Below, piece by piece: positions 43,153 to 52,127 of a stretch of DNA of 64,000 nucleotides. Every line of letters begins with the position of its first letter. The first letter of the stretch is position 1. The position numbers and the translations under genes are program-made. The stretch spans positions 1 to 64,000 of the forward strand of contig CAXTIU010000017.1 in NCBI GenBank assembly GCA_964244495.1, written 5' to 3'. This stretch comes from RH-AL1 sp964244495. GTDB lineage: Bacteria > Pseudomonadota > Alphaproteobacteria > Rhizobiales > Beijerinckiaceae. The notes below the pieces were generated by a model, which ran no database searches, had not been told where the DNA came from, and saw nothing but the letters and a program-made list of their open reading frames with translations.

Positions 43153-44145
43153 TCAGCATGGCAGCGGCGCCGGAGCGGCGCTCGCGTTCCGTATATGTTC
43201 TAGTACGCCGCCCGGCGCCGGGCGAGCCAGTCTGTTGAGGTACTCCACCGCCGCCGACGCTTTCGACGCCGCCGTGAACACCGCCCGCTTGTCGGCCCGC
43301 AGCACGCGCAGCCAGTGGTCGAGGTAGTGCGCGTGGTCGGCCCGTGGCTCGGGCGCGAGGCCGAGCTCGGCGCAGGCGAAGGTCGCCCCGAGCTCGGCGA
43401 CGAGCTCCTCCATGGCGTAGGCGTCGGCGCCGAAGCGGCGGCCGAGCTCGCGGTCGCAGCGCGACGTGTGCCCCGTCCAGTGCGTCAGCTCGTGGAGGAG
43501 CACGGCGTAGTAGCTCTCCGTCGCCGTGCTCGTCGGCGTGCCGGTGAACAGCTCGCGCGGCGGCAGCTGGATGGTGTCGGTCGCGGGCTGGTAGAAGGCC
43601 TGGGTGCCCCCGTGCCGGACAGTGGCGCCGGTGGCGGCGACGAACGCCTCGGCGCGGGCGACCGGGGCGGCGCCGGGCAGGTCGGGTGGGGTGCGGTCGG
43701 CGCCGGTCCAGCCGTCCAGCTGCTCGGCGGCGAACACCGGGCTGGCGCGGGCAAAGCAGCGCGGGCCGGCGTCGGGGCGCTCGTCCGTGGCGAGGTCGCG
43801 CTCACCACCACCGTCTTCAGGGCGAGCCAATTCCCTGTAGATGACGACGAAGCTGGCCTTCTCGCCGCGGCGGACCTGCGCGCCGGCGGCGCTCCACTGG
43901 CGATAGGTGCCCCACACCCCCGCTGCGTAGCCCTTCTCCTCGGCTGCGGCCCAGAGCGCGAGGATGTTGACGCCCCGGTAAAGCCGGCCGGAAGCGACGT
44001 TAACCGGGCGCATGGTGTTGCCGGCGGGGCAGTGCCACGGCAGGCGGAACGCGCCGGCGGCGGTGCCGTCCTTCCGCGCCCGGTCGAGCATGGCGACGAT
44101 CTGCTCGGTGATGACGGCGTGTATGTCGAGTCGCTTGGCTTCCAT
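43153..44145 (-). CDS. ArdC-like antirestriction protein (ssDNA-binding plus zincin)
   Basis: This 330-residue protein has an N-terminal ArdC ssDNA-binding domain (AFRLPWHCPAGNTMRPVNVASGRLYRGVNILALW, and VWGTYRQWSAAGAQVRRGEKASFVVIY). Its C-terminal metallopeptidase-like domain carries HELTHWTGH at residues 218-226 and the EELVAELGATFACAELG glutamate region. ArdC proteins on conjugative plasmids protect incoming DNA from restriction and are typical of mobile elements. Here it lies about 8 kb from a type I restriction system on the same strand. ATG at 44145. Confidence 0.9.
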   Translation of the reverse strand: MEAKRLDIHAVITEQIVAMLDRARKDGTAAGAFRLPWHCPAGNTMRPVNVASGRLYRGVNILALWAAAEEKGYAAGVWGTYRQWSAAGAQVRRGEKASFVVIYRELARPEDGGGERDLATDERPDAGPRCFARASPVFAAEQLDGWTGADRTPPDLPGAAPVARAEAFVAATGATVRHGGTQAFYQPATDTIQLPPRELFTGTPTSTATESYYAVLLHELTHWTGHTSRCDRELGRRFGADAYAMEELVAELGATFACAELGLAPEPRADHAHYLDHWLRVLRADKRAVFTAASKASAAVEYLNRLARPAPGGVLEHIRNASAAPAPLPC

Positions 44146-44301
44146 TGTCTCCTGGGATGGTGGCGCACGGCTTCGGCCCGGCGCGCCGTGCGCGACGGCG
44201 TGGGCGGGCAGCGGTGATGTTGAAAGATGAGAGGGATGGGCGAGGGTCGGAGCGCTAGTTTGGCTTGCCCACGGCCAGCGCGCCGGGGCCGGCCAAGCGG
44301 C

Positions 44302-44880
44302 TTAGAAGGGCGTCAGCGCGTCGTCCTCGTCTGGCGACAGCAGCGGCTCGGCCCAGTCCGGCGGGATGGCGTCGATCGGGTATGCCTCGACCAGGGCGAC
44401 GCCGCGGTAGCCGCCGGCCGACACGAGGTGAGCGTAGCGGCCCGGCGCGCCGGGATCGCGGTTGAGGCCGCGGTACACCTCCAGCTCGCACCGGTCGAGG
44501 TTGACGACGTAAGCGTACTCGCAAAATAAGCTGTCGCCGACGAAGCCGGCGGCGTCCTCGTAGACGCCGAGCGCGAGCAGGTCCTCCGGGGAGCCGTGGA
44601 TTTCACGGAGCACGTCGTACCAGTCCGGCGCCCCCCCATCCGCGACGACGGGGACGCCGCAGAACCGCAGCCGGGCCAACGCCGCGAGCGAGGCGGGCTG
44701 TCCGGGGTGGACGGGCAGCAGCGCCACGGCGCGCGCCCGGCAACGCTCGACGTCGCCGGTGGCCTCGCTGGCGAAGGCTGCGACGGCCTCGCCGAGGTGG
44801 TCCGGCCCGCTGTCGAAGTGATTGTAGACGAGCTTGTCGGCCCCGCCGACCCGGAACCCCCACGCACCTCGTGTGCTCAC
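44302..44880 (-). CDS. Conserved phage/plasmid-type hypothetical protein
   Basis: The 192-residue protein begins STRGAWGFRVGGADKLVYNHFDSGPDHLG. The TRGxxGFR...YNHFDSxPxxLG pattern recurs in phage and mobile-element proteins of unknown function. The rest is acidic and mixed alpha/beta (EYAYVVNLDRCELEVYRGL). GTG 44880 is the start. It stands alone between the ArdC gene and the DUF6883-like gene. Bases 44881-45108 hold no convincing gene. Confidence 0.65.
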   Translation of the reverse strand: MSTRGAWGFRVGGADKLVYNHFDSGPDHLGEAVAAFASEATGDVERCRARAVALLPVHPGQPASLAALARLRFCGVPVVADGGAPDWYDVLREIHGSPEDLLALGVYEDAAGFVGDSLFCEYAYVVNLDRCELEVYRGLNRDPGAPGRYAHLVSAGGYRGVALVEAYPIDAIPPDWAEPLLSPDEDDALTPF

Positions 44881-45108
44881 CCCTGACCCCGCTGCTGCTG
44901 CGCTGCGGTCTATTCAGGCGAGCCGTCAGGATGTTCAGCAGAACGGCGCTGATCCAGCGCCTGCCTGTGAGCCACGTCAAAGGTGTGCTCGGATGCCGCT
45001 CTGCCTCCGCAACTTCGTCCGGGGACGACCTGGAGTTCCGCCCGAACAAGACGTGACGGCAATCGAGCAAGATGATGGCCTAGCGAAGGTCGGTCGCCTA
45101 ACCGCGCG

Positions 45109-45465
45109 TCAACCAGGATAGGCCGTCACCAACCTGGTCGGCTTGCCGTATTGTTCCATCCAGACCGTGAGGATGCACGGGTTTCTGCCATCGGGCGTAA
45201 CTATGTGGCATCGCACGATGATCTTCCTCCCGTACGGGTTCGGCTCATAACACTCAACGGGGTTCTCAGACCCTTGGGCGCGGAGTGCGTCCGCCATCCC
45301 CTGCCAGTCCTGCGGCGTGAAGCCGCGAGCGAGGAAGAAAGTTGCCTTACCGCCCCCGTCGGGGTGGGACATGGCGAGTAAATAGTCGCGCACCTTCGCT
45401 TCCGCCACGACCGCGTCGGACATGTCGTGGAACATTGGTGCTTCGCGCGACACGGCCCCGCTCAT
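45109..45465 (-). CDS. DUF6883-like small protein coupled to hsdR
   Basis: This 118-residue protein has the pattern AVVAEAKVRDYLLAMSHPDGGGKATFFLARGFTPQDW and ECYEPNPYGRKIIVRCHIVTPDGRNPCILTVWM, which resembles DUF6883, a small domain often beside toxins or nucleases. Its ATG overlaps the hsdR stop (ATGA), so it is translated with the type I restriction operon. It may be an accessory or regulatory part of the system; this is inference from position. Confidence 0.7.
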   Translation of the reverse strand: MSGAVSREAPMFHDMSDAVVAEAKVRDYLLAMSHPDGGGKATFFLARGFTPQDWQGMADALRAQGSENPVECYEPNPYGRKIIVRCHIVTPDGRNPCILTVWMEQYGKPTRLVTAYPG

Positions 45466-48400
45466 CGCGCGACCGCCGCTGCTGGGATCGTCGCTAGGCA
45501 GGCGAAGGGATCGGTGAATTCCACCTCGAACAACTCGCCTTCAACCCATGAGCCGACCACCGTGCCTTTGCTGCCCGCCGGGATGACGCGGTTAGACTTC
45601 GGATCTAAAAAGTCCGTCACCAGCGCGACCCGGTCCAGCTCGGCGATGGGAGAGGCGGACTCGTCCCTGGCATCGCGCAGCACCTCCCAAAGCCGTCCCG
45701 GCCCGAGCAGTGTGGCCAGGATGCGCGCCCGCTTCTCCTCCGAGTTCAGGGCCTGGGCGCTCATAGTCTGGTTCGCCGCCATCGCGTCCATGACGGCGTG
45801 CAGCAGCGCGCCGCCAAGGTCGGGCGAGTTAGCGAACTGCTCTTTCGTGTTCGCCATGGCCTGCGCGCGCAAGCCCTCGTCCTCCATCATCTTACCCCTG
45901 ATCACTTGATCGACGTAGGTGACAGCGTCACCCTCCGTCACCTCGCCTTCGAAGAGGTCGTTAAGGGCCTCCACGATCTCGGCCAAGCGCATCTTGTGCC
46001 TATCCTGGGGCTGGCCCGACCCGGTTTCGCCTATTGGCTTCAGCAGCTCGGCGGCCCCACCGCCAAGGTTCATCTTCTGCCGCCCTAGGTCGCGCATGCG
46101 ATGGTGGGTCAGCGCGAGCGCGGATAGATCCACCGTGTCGCGCTCCCTGCCGAATTCCAACAACGGCAATAACAGGCGGGCGAAGACCTGGAGTTTCTCG
46201 AAGTAGGTCTGCCCGTAGTTGAACATCTGACCCAGGAACTCGTAGGCCCGCACGTAGGCCCCGAGGTCATGGCGAAACTGCCGCAGAAACTCCATCTCGT
46301 CCCGTGCGATCTTGCGCGTCTCACTGCCCTCGTCCGCCGCCGCGAAATTCTGCTGAGCCGCACGATAGCGAATGAGCAGCCGCTGGCTGACGGGGATGAG
46401 CACCGCGTCCAGGCCCGCCTGCGCCCCTCCCGCCCGCACCGCAGCGCGCGACACGGCCTCCACCTCGTTCGCGTCGTAGAGCGCCGTGCCGTCCAGCTTC
46501 GCCCGCAGGTCCAGGACCGCATCCGCGTTCGACGTGTCCGCGAGCTCCGCCGTGTCGTGGTATTGGCGGAAGGCGGCGAGAATATCCTTCGGCTCGTTTA
46601 CGAAGTCCACCACGTAGGTTGTGTCCTTGCCGGGCTGGGCGCGGTTCAGCCTGGACAGGGTCTGCACCGCCTGGATGCCGCCCAACTGGCGGTCCACGTA
46701 CATCGCGCAGAGTAGGGGCTGGTCGAAGCCCGTCTGGAACTTGTTGGCAACGAGGAGGATAGAATACTCATCCGTCCCGAAAGCCGTGCGGATGTCACGC
46801 CTGTTCAGCCCGGGGTTCATCGTCGCCTCGTTGAACGGCTCGGGTCCGGTCTCCGGGTCGTCCACGTCGCCCGAGAATGCAACGAGCAGCCCAATAGTAT
46901 ACTCCCGGCGCTGGATGTAGGCCCCCATCGCTTTCATCCAGCGCACGGCCTCCCTGCGGCTCGCTGTGACCACCATCGCCTTAGCTTGGCCGCCGAGCAG
47001 GTGGGCGACGTTCTCGCGGAAGTGGTCCACCACGATTTGCACGCGCGCCGCAATGTTGTGGGGGTGGAGGCGCACCCATCCCATGATGCGCTTCTGCGCC
47101 TCGCTCGCCTCCACCTCGTGATCTCCCATCTCCTCACCCTTGTGGGTGAGCTGGAAGGCCATCTTGTAGGCGGTGTAGTTCCGCAACACGTCGAGGATAA
47201 AGCCCTCTTCGATCGCCTGGCGCATGGGGTAGACATGGAAGGGCGCAGGCAGGTTGTCCTTGTCCTTGGGCTTTGAAGGGTCGGGCAGCCGCCCGAAGAG
47301 TTCCAGCGTTTTGGCCTTAGGCGTGGCCGTGAAGGCGATGAAGGTAACGGCCTTGTCCTGGGAGGCGCGCGCGGCCATGCGGGCGGCGAGGATGTCCTCG
47401 GTGCTTACCTCACCGCCGTCTTCAAGCTGCGCCATCTCCTCCGCGGTCAGGACCATCTTGAGGTCCGACGCGGCCCGGCCCGACTGGGACGAATGCGCCT
47501 CGTCCGCGATCACGGCGAAGCGCTTGCCCGCCGTGGCCGCGAGCTCCTGCACCTTCTCCAGCGCGAACGGGAAGGTCTGGATGGTGCAGACGACGATCTT
47601 CTTCCCTGCTCCAAGAGCCTGGGCGAGCTCCTGGCTCTTCGCCGCGCCGTCGCCCGTGACCACGGCGACTACGCCCTGGGTGCGCTCGAATGCCTCGATG
47701 GCCTCGCGCAACTGCGTGTCCAGAACTGTACGATCGGAAACGACCAGGACCGTGTCGAAAATCTTGCTGTTCGCCTCGTCGTGGAGGTCGGCCAGGAAGT
47801 GGGCGGTCCAGGCTATAGAGTTAGTCTTGCCCGAGCCCGCGCTGTGCTGGACGAGAAAGCGCCCTCCCGCGCCCTCAGCCCGGACGGCGGCAACGAGCTT
47901 CCGGGTCGCGTCGAGCTGATGGAAGCGTGGGAAAATCCAACCCTTTAGCCGGTTCGCATGGTCCTTCACCGGCACGATGTAGCGGCCAAGGACTTCCAGC
48001 CAGGAGTCGCGCTCCCACACCCGCTCCCAGAGGTAGGCGGACGGCGCGCCGTCCGGGTTCGGTGGGTTGCCCGCACCCCCGACGCTACCCTGGTCGAAGG
48101 GCAAGAAGACGCTGCTTGGTCCGTTCAGGCGCGTGCACATGCGGACGGCGGTGTTGGACACCGCGAAGTGGACCGCGGCACCGCCTGGGAAGGACAAGAG
48201 CGGCTCGGGCTTACCGGCCCTTGGCTGGGGCGGGCGGTCCTCGCGATACTGATCCACCGCGTCAGCGACCGACTGGGTGTAGACCGACTTGAGTTCCGCC
48301 GTGGCGACGGGAATGCCGTTAAGGAACATGACGAGGTCGAGACAGTCCTCGCCCGCCAGCGAGTAGCGGACTTGGCGGACCACGCGCAGGCGGTTCGCGG

Positions 48401-48758
48401 CGTACTGAGCCTGGAGGGCCTTGTTCATGGCCAAGGCGGGACGGAACCGGCAGGCGGCGACGGCGGTCTTCAGGCCGATCACGTCGAAGCCGTCGCGCAG
48501 CACGGACACGACGCCCTGCTTGTTCAGGGCGGCTCGCAGGCGGTCGGCTAGGACGGTAAGCGCCGACGCGGCGTGAGTTCTCTCCAGGGCGGCCCAGGCA
48601 TCGGGCTGGGCATCCTCCATCCACGCCCGGAGGTCGGGAAGGTATAGGGCACGGGCGCGGTCATAATCCTTCGCCGCCCCTGGGTCGTAAAGCCAGCCGC
48701 GCGCCGCCAGAGCCGCGCAGATGCTGTCCTCGAATGCCTTCTCCTGATGGACTGTCAT
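45462..48758 (-). CDS. hsdR: Type I restriction endonuclease subunit R
   Basis: HsdR translocates and cuts unmodified DNA. The 1098-residue protein has the N-terminal PD-(D/E)XK nuclease (D141 in CLDLVMFLNG, then AELK at 154-157), Walker A QHSAGSGKT near residue 305 and the helicase DEAH box in AVIADEAHSSQSG. The SAT-like motif is FIAFTATPKAKTLELFG, and motif VI region is QTLSRLNRAQPGKDTTYVVDF. A long C-terminal helical region binds HsdM/HsdS. The start overlaps the hsdS stop by four bases, giving the order hsdM-hsdS-hsdR-DUF6883 on the minus strand. Confidence 0.97.
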   Translation of the reverse strand: MTVHQEKAFEDSICAALAARGWLYDPGAAKDYDRARALYLPDLRAWMEDAQPDAWAALERTHAASALTVLADRLRAALNKQGVVSVLRDGFDVIGLKTAVAACRFRPALAMNKALQAQYAANRLRVVRQVRYSLAGEDCLDLVMFLNGIPVATAELKSVYTQSVADAVDQYREDRPPQPRAGKPEPLLSFPGGAAVHFAVSNTAVRMCTRLNGPSSVFLPFDQGSVGGAGNPPNPDGAPSAYLWERVWERDSWLEVLGRYIVPVKDHANRLKGWIFPRFHQLDATRKLVAAVRAEGAGGRFLVQHSAGSGKTNSIAWTAHFLADLHDEANSKIFDTVLVVSDRTVLDTQLREAIEAFERTQGVVAVVTGDGAAKSQELAQALGAGKKIVVCTIQTFPFALEKVQELAATAGKRFAVIADEAHSSQSGRAASDLKMVLTAEEMAQLEDGGEVSTEDILAARMAARASQDKAVTFIAFTATPKAKTLELFGRLPDPSKPKDKDNLPAPFHVYPMRQAIEEGFILDVLRNYTAYKMAFQLTHKGEEMGDHEVEASEAQKRIMGWVRLHPHNIAARVQIVVDHFRENVAHLLGGQAKAMVVTASRREAVRWMKAMGAYIQRREYTIGLLVAFSGDVDDPETGPEPFNEATMNPGLNRRDIRTAFGTDEYSILLVANKFQTGFDQPLLCAMYVDRQLGGIQAVQTLSRLNRAQPGKDTTYVVDFVNEPKDILAAFRQYHDTAELADTSNADAVLDLRAKLDGTALYDANEVEAVSRAAVRAGGAQAGLDAVLIPVSQRLLIRYRAAQQNFAAADEGSETRKIARDEMEFLRQFRHDLGAYVRAYEFLGQMFNYGQTYFEKLQVFARLLLPLLEFGRERDTVDLSALALTHHRMRDLGRQKMNLGGGAAELLKPIGETGSGQPQDRHKMRLAEIVEALNDLFEGEVTEGDAVTYVDQVIRGKMMEDEGLRAQAMANTKEQFANSPDLGGALLHAVMDAMAANQTMSAQALNSEEKRARILATLLGPGRLWEVLRDARDESASPIAELDRVALVTDFLDPKSNRVIPAGSKGTVVGSWVEGELFEVEFTDPFACLATIPAAAVAR

Positions 48759-50068
48759 GCGGCCTCACCCAGGTCCCGAGACGCGGCGGCGCGCACGTCG
48801 AGGCGGCCTGTAACCGCCGCCGAGATTAGGGCAGCGCGGCGCTCGCGGAGTAGCGCGATGCTGACCCGAGCTTCGGCCGACAAGGCATCAATCGAGCAAG
48901 TCTCGGTGTAGACCCGCTCGACTAAAGCCCCTTGCTCGGCCCGCGGGGGGATCAGAATTGGCAACTCGCGCTGCGCGCCTTCGCTGAGAGACGGGACGGG
49001 GCCAGGGTTCGCCAGACGCTTGAAATCGAGCACCTGCGTCCAGAGAAAAACCCAGTCTCGATTGGCCTTCCGCTGGTCTACGGTCAGCGCGCTCATGTTG
49101 TTATCAATGCAGCTGTCCTGCGTAACCAGCCGGCGGCGGTTCAGCAGCATGGCAGCGCCAATCTTCGCATACACGATGGACCCCGCCGGGATGATAGCGG
49201 CTCGCAGTAGTTGGGCAGTCTCGTCGCTCACGGTATGGACCGAGGGTCCAATGGTTCGCCCGTCCAGCGACATCCCGAGGTTGGCCACCTTGAAGAACGG
49301 GATGCGCTCATCCGGATTGTGCTGGAGGTCATCGGGGAAGCCAGCGCCCCCCTGGATGGAGCCGACGTGTTTCAGCTTCGCGCGCTGCCAATGTTCCGGC
49401 ACCCGGCCCAGCCACTCGACGTCGCTGTCCTTCGTTGGCGCGCTTGGGTCGAGCCCTTTGGTGACAACATGCGAGATGGTCGCCGCGCGCTTCTCCTCCA
49501 GCAGTGAGAGCAAGGCTTCCTGTTCAGCGGCGAGGGTGTCCAGCTTGGCCGTCTTTCTGTCGAGGAAATCGGCAATGGCGCGCTGCGTCTCCCTGTCGGG
49601 ACATGGGATGGCCACCCGTCCTGTGGCTCTGGTCGTGATGCCAAAGCGGGTCACGCCCTGAGCGGCGAGGGACATCTGCGAGTTCACCTCCGCAGCCTTC
49701 AGGCACCAGAACAGGAACCGTCCAACAGTGCCCGGGAAGGGCCGCAGAAGCGTCAGGTGATACCCGCAAACGACGTTGGTCAGAAGCTCCGTGACTACTG
49801 CCGGTACGGCGATGTCGTCGGAGGTCTCGCTATCCTTGGTGATGATGACATCTCCGGGCAGCAGGGAGAACCGCCGCACCTCATCCTCGGACGCAGTGGC
49901 GGCCATGAGCGGCATGTCGTCTGTAATTCGATCATTCTTGTAGACGTCGGTGTAGTTGCACAGGCGTACCTCAGGTTCACCAACGACGCTGTGCTTATCT
50001 ACCCCGCTCGGGCGGATGTCTGCCATCCACTTCAGCCGCTTAGTTGGAAAGGGAGCGCCGGGCCTCAT
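48755..50068 (-). CDS. hsdS: Type I restriction specificity subunit S
   Basis: This 437-residue protein is built of two target-recognition domains and two helical spacers. TRD1 covers about residues 10-160. The central spacer is QRAIADFLDRKTAKLDTLAAEQEALLSLLEEKRAATISHVVTKGLD. TRD2 follows from VPEHWQRAKLKHVGSIQGG, and the C-terminal spacer is VERVYTETCSIDALSAEARVSIALLRERRAALISAAVTGRLD. It sets the DNA sequence recognised by the complex. It overlaps hsdM and hsdR by four bases each (ATGA). Confidence 0.95.
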   Translation of the reverse strand: MRPGAPFPTKRLKWMADIRPSGVDKHSVVGEPEVRLCNYTDVYKNDRITDDMPLMAATASEDEVRRFSLLPGDVIITKDSETSDDIAVPAVVTELLTNVVCGYHLTLLRPFPGTVGRFLFWCLKAAEVNSQMSLAAQGVTRFGITTRATGRVAIPCPDRETQRAIADFLDRKTAKLDTLAAEQEALLSLLEEKRAATISHVVTKGLDPSAPTKDSDVEWLGRVPEHWQRAKLKHVGSIQGGAGFPDDLQHNPDERIPFFKVANLGMSLDGRTIGPSVHTVSDETAQLLRAAIIPAGSIVYAKIGAAMLLNRRRLVTQDSCIDNNMSALTVDQRKANRDWVFLWTQVLDFKRLANPGPVPSLSEGAQRELPILIPPRAEQGALVERVYTETCSIDALSAEARVSIALLRERRAALISAAVTGRLDVRAAASRDLGEAA

Positions 50069-51900
50069 GCCGCCAGCTCGTCCAGCATGGCCCGGATGCG
50101 GTCGGTGGTCCGCTTCAGGTCCGCGTCAATCTCCGCCAGCGGGCGGGGCGGCTCGAAAACGTAGAAGTGGCGATTGAAGGGAATCTCGTAGCCGACCTTG
50201 GTCTTCTCTCCATCAATCCACGCGCCAGGGGCGTGCGGGAGCACCTCGCGCCGCAGGTAGTCTTCCACGTCCTCGCCCAGCGGTACGTTCTCTGTGTCGC
50301 GCAGGGCCGAGTCTGGTAGAGACTTGCCCCTCCCCTTGCCCTTAAGTCCCATGACGGGCTTGCCGTCTCCGCCGAGCAGCGGACGTTCCACTGTGATCGT
50401 GCGATAGCCGAACTCCTCGTTGCGGAATATACGCGAGACGGGCACCACCCGCACCCGCCCTCCCTCAGGGGCGACGGGTTCGGGCGCATCGCCCAAGAGA
50501 AGCTTCTCCTCCGTCTTGCCGTCCTTGTCCGTAATGGTGGCGCGGCGAGCCTCAACGAAGTCGCCGAATAGCTTTGTGACCCGCTTGATGTGGGCCTCGC
50601 CCAGGCGCTTGCGCTTGAACCCGAGTGAGCGGCGCATCTTCTCGAACTGGCTGGATGCGTTGATGAACTGGACCCGTCCGCGACGGTGCTCGGGCTTCCG
50701 GTTCGTGAGCAGCCAGATGTAGGTGGCGATGCCCGTATTAAAGAACATGTCCGTGGGCAGGGCTACGATGGCCTCCACGAGATCGTTCACCAGCAGGTGG
50801 TGACGAATCTCTGACGGCCCCGACCCCGCGCTCCCTGTGAACAGGGGCGAGCCCGACATGACGATGCCGATGCGGCTGCCCCCCTGCTGGGCGGGCACCA
50901 TTTTCGAGACGAGGTGGAGCAGGAACAGCATCTGCCCGTCCGACTTTGGGGGCAGGCCGGGGCCGAAGCGCCCCGCGTAGCCCTTCTCGCGCCGCTCCTT
51001 CTCAACTACGTCCTTAGCGTCCTCCCAGTCGTAGCCGTAGGGCGGATTCGACATCATGTAGTCGAAGCGCTCGCCCGCGTGGCCGTCCTCCTTCAGCGTG
51101 TCGCCCGGGACAATGTTCGCGACGTTCTGCCCCTTGATGAGCATGTCGGCTTTGCAGATCGCATAAGCCTCGTCGTTGAGTTCCTGGCCGAACATCGTGA
51201 AGCGGGCAGCCTTGTTGAAACCATGGACGAACTCCTCGGCCATAGAGAGCATTCCGCCCGTCCCCGCCGTGGGGTCATAGAGGCGGCGCACTACGGGGTT
51301 GCCCGGGGTGAGCACGTCCGTGTCCTCGATGAAGAGGAGGTTCACCATCAACTCGATGGCATCGCGGGGCGTGTACTGCTCCGCGGCCTTCTCGTTCGAC
51401 ACCTCGGCGAAGCGGCGGATAAGTTCCTCGAAGGCGTGACCCATTTGCTCGTTGCTGATCTTGATCGGGCTGAGATCGATGCCTGCAAACTTCTCAGCGA
51501 CCTTGTAGAGCAGCTTTGCCTTGGCGAGCCGGTCCAGGGTTTCGGCGAAGCGGAAGCGCTCGAAGATGTCGCGGACCACGGGCGAGAAGGCCTGAACGTA
51601 GCCTTCCAGGTTGAGGCGTATGTTGTCCTGGTCGCCCATCAGCTTGGCGAAGTCGTAAGGGGAGGTGTTGACGAAGGCCTGCTTCGCCGCGCGGAGCATG
51701 AACGGCTCCGGGTTCACGCCCATACCTTCCTTCGCCGCCTTCTCCGCCAGGACGGCGGCCTTGGTCCGGGCCAGCACGCAGTCGAGGCGGCGCAGCACCG
51801 TGAAGGGCAGTACGACCTTGGAGTACTCGTGGGGTTTGTAGGTCCCGCGCAGCACCTCGGCCACGGACCAGATCAGGGATGACAGAGCAGTGCCACTCAT
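50065..51900 (-). CDS. hsdM: Type I restriction adenine methyltransferase subunit M
   Basis: HsdM protects host DNA by N6-adenine methylation and is needed for cleavage. The 611-residue protein has the N-terminal helical domain (IWSVAEVLRGTYKPHEYSKVVLPFTVLRRLDCVL), the SAM motif I in YDPTAGTGGMLSMAEE and motif IV NPPY in YMMSNPPYGYDWED. ATG at 51900 gives the family N-terminus MSGTALSSLIW. It heads the operon. The upstream gap 51901-52127 holds no gene I can support, only presumably the promoter. Confidence 0.96.
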   Translation of the reverse strand: MSGTALSSLIWSVAEVLRGTYKPHEYSKVVLPFTVLRRLDCVLARTKAAVLAEKAAKEGMGVNPEPFMLRAAKQAFVNTSPYDFAKLMGDQDNIRLNLEGYVQAFSPVVRDIFERFRFAETLDRLAKAKLLYKVAEKFAGIDLSPIKISNEQMGHAFEELIRRFAEVSNEKAAEQYTPRDAIELMVNLLFIEDTDVLTPGNPVVRRLYDPTAGTGGMLSMAEEFVHGFNKAARFTMFGQELNDEAYAICKADMLIKGQNVANIVPGDTLKEDGHAGERFDYMMSNPPYGYDWEDAKDVVEKERREKGYAGRFGPGLPPKSDGQMLFLLHLVSKMVPAQQGGSRIGIVMSGSPLFTGSAGSGPSEIRHHLLVNDLVEAIVALPTDMFFNTGIATYIWLLTNRKPEHRRGRVQFINASSQFEKMRRSLGFKRKRLGEAHIKRVTKLFGDFVEARRATITDKDGKTEEKLLLGDAPEPVAPEGGRVRVVPVSRIFRNEEFGYRTITVERPLLGGDGKPVMGLKGKGRGKSLPDSALRDTENVPLGEDVEDYLRREVLPHAPGAWIDGEKTKVGYEIPFNRHFYVFEPPRPLAEIDADLKRTTDRIRAMLDELAA

Positions 51901-52127
51901 TCGACTCTCGTTCGAAGCAGGAGGGTGCACCCCATGGCACGCCCGCACCGTTCCACTCTAGGCATCGTTATACCTACCGGAAGTGGGAAAAGCGTACCGC
52001 CCTTGATGCAAGACGGAAGCTTGGCAGCGGAGCAAAGCAATGCCCAAACGCCCCGAGGTCGGTACTGCGTACGAGCACGGTAACGGCGTGCTCCCGATCG
52101 TGGAGCGGCTCGGCGGCTGCAAGGCCT

